Assembly (NCBI GenBank): GCA_002774795.1
Contig: PCYI01000024.1
Location: 1-11,834, forward strand
Direction: 5' to 3'
Length of the DNA stretch: 11,834 bases
DNA from: Candidatus Vogelbacteria bacterium CG10_big_fil_rev_8_21_14_0_10_51_16
Lineage (GTDB): Bacteria; Patescibacteriota; Minisyncoccia; Phycocordibacterales; JACRKE01
The notes below the pieces were generated by a model. The model saw nothing but the letters and a program-made list of their open reading frames with translations, was not told the origin of the DNA and made no database searches. This document shows, one piece after another, positions 6,945-11,834 of the stretch. The position numbers and the translations under genes were made by a program. Each line of letters opens with the position of its first letter. The first letter of the stretch is position 1.

Positions 6945-7199
6945 CTAGGGCCGGGGCGGGCCCTCGAGGAGCTTTTTGAGGCGGGTGTCGTCAGTCTCTT
7001 TCTGATCGATGAGCAGGTAATTCTCATTACTGTTTCGGGCCATCGGGTCACGACCGAGAATGATGCCATTACCGAAATCTTTGAGGAGGTAAGCGTAAGG
7101 TGGAAAACTGAGAACGGCCTTGCGGTGCTTTTCAAGTTCCTCCGGCCCACCGGCAACATACTCCGCCTGCTTCTCCGAGATGTACATCTTGAAGGCCAT
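6945..7199 (-). CDS. Hypothetical protein, 84 aa
   Basis: The family is not recognised. From ATG 7199 it reads MAFKMYISEKQAEYVAGGPE, then ELEKHRKAVLSFPPYAYLL, KDFGNGIILGRDPMARNSNE and NYLLIDQKETDDTRLKKLLEG. It is a small, soluble, charged protein without cysteines, signal or membrane helix. An in-frame TTG at 7262 would give 105 residues, but that part overlaps the preceding cysteine-rich gene. ATG 7199 is preferred because AAAGGGG (7211-7217) lies 11 nt before it and directly overlaps the previous stop codon. It is the second gene of a two-gene operon. Confidence 0.55.
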   Translation of the reverse strand: MAFKMYISEKQAEYVAGGPEELEKHRKAVLSFPPYAYLLKDFGNGIILGRDPMARNSNENYLLIDQKETDDTRLKKLLEGPPRP

Positions 7200-7216
7200 C
7201 TCTTTTTCAACCCCTT

Positions 7217-7360
7217 TCAGGTCTTGCGCTCCCTCTTGCAGGGTACGCAGTTGCAAGTACAATGTTCTTTACAGTGGTTTCCACTCTTGTCACAGCAGTG
7301 AAAACCGTCCTCATCGCATCCATGAATGCAGGCATCTCTCAATGTTACCCCTTTTTTCAC
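7217..7360 (-). CDS. Cysteine-rich microprotein, 47 aa, possible metal binder
   Basis: The frame starts with GTG at 7360, preceded at 5-nt spacing by a strong Shine-Dalgarno site GGAAGGAG (7366-7373). The 47 residues contain nine cysteines (positions 11, 15, 22, 23, 30, 34, 36, 38, 41) and four histidines: ACIHGCDEDGFHCCDKSG followed by NHCKEHCTCNCVPCKRERKT. The spacing CxxxC, CC, CxxxCxCxCxxC suggests a metallothionein-like or zinc-cluster fold; a disulfide-rich peptide is less likely because there is no secretion signal. The TGA stop is followed by the Shine-Dalgarno site and ATG of the 84-residue protein, so the two are an operon. Its promoter must lie in the AT-rich stretch 7384-7435. No family is recognised. 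Confidence 0.65.
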   Translation of the reverse strand: MKKGVTLRDACIHGCDEDGFHCCDKSGNHCKEHCTCNCVPCKRERKT

Positions 7361-7471
7361 GGCTACTCCTTCCAGCTTGTAAGGCCAATTCTGGTGAATA
7401 TAGTATCATGTATATAGTGGCACGTAAATATCCGCAACCTCTTTAGAGTGTGTGGTGGCCCTGCGACACGT

Positions 7472-7499
7472 TTTACACAAACACGTCTCGTGCTACACT
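7472..7499 (+). promoter_or_regulatory. gltX promoter, probably leaderless
   Basis: TTTACA (7472-7477) and TACACT (7494-7499) are separated by 16 nt and match the -35 and -10 consensus at five and four of six positions. The expected start point is at about 7506-7507, the first base of the gltX ATG. Confidence 0.55.
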
Positions 7500-7506
7500 T
7501 TCACCC

Positions 7507-9135
7507 ATGACCAAAGAAACCATTGACCTGCTTTTTCCTGATGCCACCCTTACCCCCGAGGTGTGGGAGGCGAAATATCCGCCCCGACAATTGCCGGAGG
7601 GAGCGATGGTGACCCGCGTAGCCCCTTCACCCACGGGCTTTATGCATATCGGCACCGTCATGACGGCTCTGTTTGCCGAGCGCATGGCGCGACAGACAGG
7701 TGGGGTTTTTTTCTTGCGGGTAGAAGACACCGACAAAAAGCGTGAGGTGAAGGGGGCGGTGAATATTATCACAAAAGGGCTAAGCTACTACGGCATCACC
7801 GTAGACGAGTATCCCGATGGACCGTATGGCCCATACACCCAGAGCGAGCGCAAGTACATATATCTTACCTACGCGCGACACTTGGTGGAAAAAGGCTTTG
7901 CCTATCCGTGCTTTGCTACGCCGGAGGAGCTCGAAAAAGCGCGAGCTGAGCAGGAGGGGCTCAAGACCCGCCCGGGCTACTACGGCCGGTGGGCGACCTG
8001 GCGGGAGGGGAGCGAGGAGGCGGTGCACGAACGGCTCAACGCCGGTGTGCCGTTCGTTATCCGTATGCGTTCCGCCGGTAGCCACGAGCGCAAGGTGTCT
8101 TTTGACGATGCTATCAAGGGAAAGATTATGATGCCGGAAAACGATATTGACGCGGTGCTTATAAAAGCGGATAAACTGCCTACCTATCACTTCGCTCATG
8201 TGGTAGACGAACACCTCATGCGTGTCACTCACGTTACTCGCGGGGATGAGTGGCTACCGTCTTTGTCAATCCATGTCGAGCTTTTCGGGATGTTCGGTTG
8301 GGAGCTTCCAGTGTTTGGCCACAGTGCTCCTATTGAGAAAAAAGAGGGGAGCTCCCGGCGTAAGTTAAGCAAGCGCAAGGACCCTGAGGCGAGCGTCGAA
8401 CACTACGAGAAGGAGGGCTATCCCGCCCAATCGGTACAGGAGTTTCTGCTCAATCTCTTAAACTCCAACTTTGAAGACTGGCGAAAAGAGAATCCCATAC
8501 TTACAAACAATGAGTTTAAGCTCTCGTTTGAAAAGATGTCTGTTTCGGGGGCGCTTTTTGACTTGGCGAAATTAAATGATGTGAGCAAGGAGGTGATCTC
8601 GCGCATGTCCGCCGAGCAGGTGTACGACCTCGCTATAGCGTGGGCGAAGGAGCACGACGAGCACTTGGCACAAGTAATTGCGGGCGACAAACCATACGCA
8701 CTTACCGTGCTTGCCATCGAGCGCAACCAAGAAAAACCTAGGAAAGATATTGCCAAATGGTCGGAGCTTTGGGGTGAGATTAGCTACTTTTACGAGGAGC
8801 CGGAGATGGGCGGGGAGACAAGTGTTGGAGCCGAACATGTCAAGCAGAGCAAAGAGATTGTGGAGGCCTTTATTGTAGAGTACGACCAGCAGGACGACAA
8901 AGAACGCTGGCTAGACAAGCTTCGTGCCATGGCCGAGCGTCTTGGTTATGCTCGCGACACTAAAAGCTATAAGGCGGAGCCAGAGAAGTACAAAGGTACC
9001 TTGGGAGACGTCACTAAAGTTCTGCGTTTGCTCCTCGCTGGCCGCGCCGTTTCGCCCGACCTTTGGGAGGTCATGCGTGTCCTCGGTGAGAAGAAAGTGA
9101 GAGCCCGCCTCGGTACTATTTGCGACTTAGACTAG
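7507..9135 (+). CDS. gltX: Glutamyl-tRNA synthetase
   Basis: It attaches glutamate to tRNA-Glu in the cytoplasm using ATP. The 542-residue class I synthetase has MVTRVAPSPTGFMHIGT with the HIGH-type ATP signature (HIGT, 47-50), FFLRVEDTDKKRE (68-80), the Glu/tRNA-binding region with THVTRGDEWLPS (241-252) and the KMSKS-type loop RRKLSKRKDP (284-293). The C-terminal alpha-helical anticodon-binding part ends in LLLAGRAVSPDLWEVM and VLGEKKVRARL. The zinc-binding cysteine cluster of some bacterial GluRS is absent (only YPCFATPEEL remains), as in many lineages. About 30 residues precede the catalytic core, slightly more than usual. An in-frame GTG at 7450 would extend it, but the promoter overlaps that extension, so ATG 7507 is chosen. 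Whether it also charges tRNA-Gln cannot be told here. Confidence 0.95.
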   Translation: MTKETIDLLFPDATLTPEVWEAKYPPRQLPEGAMVTRVAPSPTGFMHIGTVMTALFAERMARQTGGVFFLRVEDTDKKREVKGAVNIITKGLSYYGITVDEYPDGPYGPYTQSERKYIYLTYARHLVEKGFAYPCFATPEELEKARAEQEGLKTRPGYYGRWATWREGSEEAVHERLNAGVPFVIRMRSAGSHERKVSFDDAIKGKIMMPENDIDAVLIKADKLPTYHFAHVVDEHLMRVTHVTRGDEWLPSLSIHVELFGMFGWELPVFGHSAPIEKKEGSSRRKLSKRKDPEASVEHYEKEGYPAQSVQEFLLNLLNSNFEDWRKENPILTNNEFKLSFEKMSVSGALFDLAKLNDVSKEVISRMSAEQVYDLAIAWAKEHDEHLAQVIAGDKPYALTVLAIERNQEKPRKDIAKWSELWGEISYFYEEPEMGGETSVGAEHVKQSKEIVEAFIVEYDQQDDKERWLDKLRAMAERLGYARDTKSYKAEPEKYKGTLGDVTKVLRLLLAGRAVSPDLWEVMRVLGEKKVRARLGTICDLD

Positions 9136-9153
9136 CCAAAGAGGTCTTTATTT

Positions 9154-9162
9154 TGCTATAAC
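9154..9162 (+). promoter_or_regulatory. Extended -10 promoter of the 422-aa gene
   Basis: TGCTATAAC is an extended -10 element with five of six core bases, just after the gltX stop. It gives the downstream gene its own transcription with a leader of about 35 nt. Confidence 0.5.
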
Positions 9163-9203
9163 ATATATGGAACCGCACACTGTTTACATGAAAGGGCGTG
9201 GAG

Positions 9204-10472
9204 ATGGAACCTTTGAGACTCATCAAAGTCACTGAGTGTGAAGGTGATCCCGAGAGCCATCTTCACCTCACTGTGGACGAGACCTTTGACATTTGTATTG
9301 CTGGCATCAAAGGGCAGACAAGCGCTGTTTACCTCGTCGAACTGCTGGGTTGTCTTGGCTTGGTCGACCAGGAGGGTAAGAATCAGATCTACGAAAGCGC
9401 CCCCTTTGCAACTCTATCGCGTAAAGAAGTAGTGGTCGGGGATATACTCGACATCGTCCGCGATGACTTCATGACCGCTTTTCTCCGGTTAGCACACATG
9501 GCCACCTTGGCCATGGTGGGAAACCCGGTCATGCTCCTGCCTGTCGAGAAGGTTGGTAAGGGTATCGGTCGTTACGCACGTGGGGCTGTTCTCGTTGATC
9601 ACTATGGCCACATCTCGTGGGTAGAGTCACTCTACGATCTCCGGCAGTGCTTGGCCGAGATAAGTGCTTTGGAGGCCGACGGCACTGTCCCGGAAAACTT
9701 CTTGACCACTCCCGAAGTGCGCCGGCGCTTACTTCAACAGGCGCTCGCTTTCGGCCTACCGGCTTTCCGGTCGGCACCGCAATCTTTGGGGTGGAAGTTC
9801 CATTACTGGAGGAGTCTGGACATGCCGATCGGGAAGAACATTTTCGGGTACCGGCTAGAGCGGCCGGATCGGACCGTAGTGGTGGGTTTTTCCCGGCAGT
9901 CGGCCCTCTCAGCGATCAGCTTCACAGAGCCCCTCACCATGATTGTAGACGAGCGTATTCCGCAGATACAATCTATGGTCATGGAGCGTCTGGAACTACC
10001 GCCACTCGACTCCCTGCCGCCTCTTGAAGTCGTCGAACTACCACTTGGCTTGAAAGCCATCGTCCAAAGAGAAAATCATGAAGTAGTGCGGTCGGCACTG
10101 CTTAACGTGGCGGGCGAGCTAATTGTCGAGTGGGACTACGTTTATGGTAAGTTCAAGCCGACCTACGATGAGCTCTTGGGGCCACTCGCCGTCTTTCATA
10201 CCGGAAAGCCGGTGAGTGTTGAGTCGGTCGAGGAGCATGCTCTCCGCCTGATGTCTGGCCCGGTGCTTCTGCCCGCTGTTTACGACAATCGGCTGGGGAC
10301 TGCTCCCACTGCTCCTCGTCCTCCGGCGGCGGCAGATGCTGAAGCGGAAGCCTCTGAAGAGGTTCAGCGAGTGATCGCTTTTGGCGCCGAGAGCGATGAA
10401 GAGGAATGGACTGACGGTCTACTGCCACCGGAGACAGATGGCGGTGGTTCTGGTCCAGGTGAGTTGAGCTAG
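9204..10472 (+). CDS. Hypothetical protein, 422 aa, with acidic/proline-rich tail
   Basis: The family is not recognised. ATG 9204 is chosen because AAAGGG (9191-9196) lies 7 nt upstream; the in-frame GTG at 9198 would be only 1 nt from it. Most of the chain (about 1-350) looks like a compact soluble domain with mixed beta and helix segments, e.g. HLHLTVDETFDICIAGIKG, AFLRLAHMATLAMVGNPVML, ALAFGLPAFRSAPQSLGWKF and ELIVEWDYVYGKFKPTYDEL. The last about 55 residues are low complexity: TAPTAPRPPAAADAEAEA, then acidic and ending GGGSGPGELS, probably disordered. There is no signal peptide, membrane helix or obvious catalytic motif. It has its own extended -10 promoter and a terminator about 85 bp downstream, so it is monocistronic. 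Clean length and composition support a real gene, perhaps lineage-specific. Confidence 0.75.
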   Translation: MEPLRLIKVTECEGDPESHLHLTVDETFDICIAGIKGQTSAVYLVELLGCLGLVDQEGKNQIYESAPFATLSRKEVVVGDILDIVRDDFMTAFLRLAHMATLAMVGNPVMLLPVEKVGKGIGRYARGAVLVDHYGHISWVESLYDLRQCLAEISALEADGTVPENFLTTPEVRRRLLQQALAFGLPAFRSAPQSLGWKFHYWRSLDMPIGKNIFGYRLERPDRTVVVGFSRQSALSAISFTEPLTMIVDERIPQIQSMVMERLELPPLDSLPPLEVVELPLGLKAIVQRENHEVVRSALLNVAGELIVEWDYVYGKFKPTYDELLGPLAVFHTGKPVSVESVEEHALRLMSGPVLLPAVYDNRLGTAPTAPRPPAAADAEAEASEEVQRVIAFGAESDEEEWTDGLLPPETDGGGSGPGELS

Positions 10473-10494
10473 AAAAACAGAACCTTAAAGGGTC

Positions 10495-10548
10495 TGACTG
10501 GAGCCCATAGACGGGAGGTGTATATACAGCGTCTTATCTATCCAGTCA
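10495..10548 (+). ncRNA. Structured 3' region or small RNA candidate
   Basis: TGACTGGA (10495-10502) pairs with TCCAGTCA (10541-10548) over 8 bp, enclosing a 6-nt internal loop on each side and a second stem AGACG/CGTCT (10509-10513 with 10530-10534). The terminator at 10558-10587 follows directly. It could be the folded 3' UTR of the upstream gene or an independent small RNA; no promoter of its own was found. Confidence 0.3.
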
Positions 10549-10557
10549 CGCAAAAAG

Positions 10558-10587
10558 CACAGCACTAAGGGGTGGTGTGTTTTTTTT
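10558..10587 (+). terminator. Rho-independent terminator of the 422-aa gene
   Basis: CACAGCAC (10558-10565) pairs with GTGGTGTG (10572-10579) with one mismatch around a 6-nt loop, followed by eight T residues (10580-10587). The A run at 10552-10556 can extend the stem by pairing with the T run. It is 85 bp after the stop codon. Confidence 0.8.
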
Positions 10588-10623
10588 GGTTGTGATCCGC
10601 TTACCCATGCGAAAGGCCACGGA

Positions 10624-10715
10624 AATCTAGCTGTGACTTTAAGTTACGAAATGCGAGTTCTTCCCTCCCCTGGCCAGGGGAGGGAATAAATCCGAATTTC
10701 GTAATTCACAATCTA
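10624..10715. mobile_element. Short, internally deleted relative of the MITE-like element
   Basis: The left end CTTTAAGTTACGAAATG (10637-10653) and the right end AATTTCGTAATTCAC (10695-10709) are imperfect inverted repeats of the same type as those at 112-128 and 331-347. The next bases, through a perfect 22-bp palindrome at 10663-10684, closely match 129-160 of the first element. The whole interior between the palindrome and the right end is missing, leaving about 74 bp. AATCTA lies on both sides (10624-10629 and 10710-10715) and could be an old target duplication, although on the left 7 bases separate it from the repeat. The stretch 10588-10636 holds no gene. Confidence 0.6.
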
Positions 10716-10741
10716 AGAATGAACTAGATGGAGACGATGAA

Positions 10742-10770
10742 GCCCCGGGAGGCCGAGGCCTCACCGGGGC
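10742..10770 (-). terminator. GC-rich hairpin downstream of the zinc-ribbon gene
   Basis: GCCCCGG plus GAGGCC (10742-10754) pairs with GGCCTC plus CCGGGGC (10757-10770) over 13 bp with one bulged A at 10763. On the minus strand it follows the stop at 10784 by 13 bp. The U-tract is poor. A second small inverted repeat, ATGATGC/GCATCAT (10774-10780 and 10788-10794), covers the stop region. Confidence 0.5.
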
Positions 10771-10783
10771 GAAATGATGCAGG

Positions 10784-11002
10784 TCAGGCATCATTGAACG
10801 CGCACTGGTTGGTGCAGTATACTGCTTCGTGATTGGGGGGTAGGGGTTGTTCGCACGACTTACTCATGCAACGTCGCCCGTTGGGATGGTCGCGCGGGGT
10901 GAGCCACCCCTTGTCGCCACACACTCCACAGCCACCCCCACCGCAGATATCGCACTGAACACTGTTGACGGGGCAGTTCTTGTCCTTGGGTATGTCGAGC
11001 AC
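10784..11002 (-). CDS. Small zinc-ribbon protein, 72 aa
   Basis: The start is GTG 11002, with AAGGAGG (11009-11015) 6 nt upstream; the longer frame from TTG 11032 lacks such a site and would contain it. The first half carries a DnaJ-type zinc motif, CDICGGGGCGVCGDKGW (CxxCxGxGCxxCxxxG; only one repeat of the two in DnaJ). The second half has CMSKSCEQPLPPNHEAVYC followed by TNQC, a CxxxxC...CxxxC treble-clef/zinc-ribbon pattern of the kind seen in small DNA- or RNA-associated ribbon proteins. Eleven cysteines in 72 residues make two metal sites likely. It lies 36 bp after the deaminase-like gene on the same strand and is probably co-transcribed. The function is unknown; a nucleic-acid or adaptor role is a guess. 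Confidence 0.7.
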   Translation of the reverse strand: MLDIPKDKNCPVNSVQCDICGGGGCGVCGDKGWLTPRDHPNGRRCMSKSCEQPLPPNHEAVYCTNQCAFNDA

Positions 11003-11038
11003 GGGATTCCTCCTTGTTGATGTCTTGGGCAAGCTCCA

Positions 11039-11499
11039 TCAGCGTCGGTACTTTGAGAGATCGATGCCGAGGTCGGCGGGGCCGAAGGCGTAGGGGAGTA
11101 GGTTATCCAGGGTCTCAATGACGAGCTTCGTACCATCAAGAGAGCGGAGCACCACCATGAGATTCAGAGAGAGAGCGAAACTCCCACAACTTCTGTCTGC
11201 ACCCTCCACAAGGAGGGAGGCCGATATAAGCGGCCTCTCCGCCAGGATATCCGACACAGACGAGTATCCTTGGTTCGCGCTCACTAGCGGCCACCATGGC
11301 GGAGATGGCTGAGGTCTCGGCATGCGGACCACCTTCGTACATCCAATAATCCGTCTCCGCCACTCCGTGGTTTAGCCCCAGAAGCTCCCGCGCCGAATCG
11401 GAAAGACTGGTGACTTTCCCGTTGAGCTCTACAGTCCCAATTAAAGTTTCCTGACACCTTTGATGCTCATTTGGTTTTGTTGGCGACTTCCTTTGGCAT
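11039..11499 (-). pseudogene. Cytidine/blasticidin-type deaminase, interrupted by two apparent frameshifts
   Basis: Both active-site motifs of the cytidine deaminase fold are present: the proton-shuttle/zinc motif HAETSAISAMV and the zinc motif LPPCGGCRQKLWEF. The C-terminal LLPYAFGPADLGIDLSKYRR is typical of Cdd. They are not in one frame. The central part reads in the frame of 11136-11363; after WEFRSLS the C-terminal part continues in the frame of 11039-11332. The switch falls in a (CT)5 run (minus strand; AG run 11166-11175), and adding one CT unit restores a continuous protein. Upstream, the central frame stays open without an ATG; ATG 11499, 4 nt after the toxin-like gene's stop, reads MPKEVANKTK then stops, and removing one A from the A runs at 11470-11478 joins it to the deaminase. 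The reconstructed protein is about 153 residues, slightly long for tetrameric Cdd. It would deaminate cytidine or a related base in pyrimidine salvage. It is either decayed or mis-sequenced. Confidence 0.75.
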
Positions 11500-11503
11500 A
11501 TAT

Positions 11504-11834
11504 TTATTTTTCTTTCTCCAAAGCCAACCTGAGCGAAAACAACGCTTCTGACTTAAGCTTTGCTTTTGCCCACGATTTCTGCTTCTCGGTGAGTAATTCA
11601 CCCATACCAGAGAGAATATTGCTGTCGTCTAATTTTTCCAGTCCTTCGATACACTTCTTCACAAACTCTGTGTACGAAACACCCGTGCGGTCCTCGACGA
11701 TCTTCTTGTTAACAGACCAGTCGCTAGAAAGAAAAAAATGAACATCAAATATATCGCGGTTTGTTTTGCCGATCCGTTCGTACATGGCGCACAATTTATG
11801 CGCTGCCATGTCTTCCTTCACCATTACCTGCATG
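11504..11834 (-). CDS. AbiEii/AbiGii-family nucleotidyltransferase, C-terminal part, cut by window edge
   Basis: The visible 109 or more residues run off the right end, so the true start is outside; the ATG at 11833 is probably internal. VKEDMAAHKLCAMYERIGKT followed by NRDIFDVHFFLSSDW matches the conserved end of the AbiEii nucleotidyltransferase domain (K-L-A, R, RDxFD), which in AbiEii works as a toxin that modifies tRNA acceptor ends. The rest (about 50 residues, ending LRLALEKEK) is a charged helical tail. Catalytic GSxxxxD residues would be in the missing part, as would an AbiEi-type antitoxin gene. The stop is 4 nt before the deaminase ATG, so the genes are translationally coupled. It could equally be a non-toxin member of this broad family. 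Confidence 0.75.
   Translation of the reverse strand, partial: MQVMVKEDMAAHKLCAMYERIGKTNRDIFDVHFFLSSDWSVNKKIVEDRTGVSYTEFVKKCIEGLEKLDDSNILSGMGELLTEKQKSWAKAKLKSEALFSLRLALEKEK

Noticed and set aside
6792..7301. 169-residue plus-strand open frame
   Set aside because: It reads through the nested hairpin element and across two better supported minus-strand genes with Shine-Dalgarno sites.
7450..7506. N-terminal extension of gltX from GTG 7450
   Set aside because: The extension covers the likely promoter and has no ribosome site; the family core begins well after ATG 7507.
1..11834. CRISPR array or tRNA gene
   Set aside because: No regularly spaced direct repeats and no cloverleaf with a TTCGAATC-type arm were seen on either strand; the repeats present are dispersed hairpins.

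Overview
The window looks like a chromosomal piece of a bacterium with a small, compact genome. The most likely group is Patescibacteria/CPR, near Parcubacteria. This is an inference from gene content: a ComEC DNA-uptake machine split into two adjacent genes with a lamin-tail domain fused to its nuclease-like half, a type IV prepilin-like LamG protein, many small or lineage-specific proteins, and very short 5' leaders. No rRNA, tRNA or other taxonomic marker except gltX is present, so this is not proven.

Layout, left to right. 1-420: no gene. It holds a 236-bp non-coding mobile element of MITE type (112-347) with 17-bp terminal inverted repeats, a 7-bp target duplication and several internal hairpins. 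421-1361 (+): a prepilin-like protein with a LamG domain, broken by one frameshift. 1394-1921 (+): an acidic protein of unknown function, closed by a 20-bp-stem terminator shared with the convergent com genes. 1983-5145 (-): comEC channel gene followed by a separate membrane-anchored metallo-beta-lactamase/LTD gene. 5194-5355 (+): a 53-residue membrane protein divergent from comEC. 5395-6783 (-): a DAO-type FAD oxidoreductase. 6816-6889: a hairpin element whose core is identical to the terminator at 1920-1962. 6945-7360 (-): a two-gene operon of a 47-residue nine-cysteine protein and an 84-residue unknown protein. 7507-9135 (+): gltX with a probable leaderless promoter. 9204-10472 (+): a 422-residue unknown protein, followed by a structured 3' region and a terminator. 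10637-10710: a second, very short copy of the left-hand mobile element. 10784-11834 (-): a tight operon of an AbiEii-family nucleotidyltransferase (cut by the window edge), a cytidine-deaminase-like gene carrying two apparent frameshifts, and a small zinc-ribbon protein.

How the genes work together. The com pair and the prepilin-like protein fit a DNA-uptake or type IV pilus theme, which would suit an organism that scavenges nucleic acids. GltX is housekeeping. The right-hand operon combines nucleotide-active enzymes with a possible toxin. Three frameshifts in about 12 kb, two of them in simple-sequence runs, mean that sequencing or assembly error must be weighed against real gene decay.
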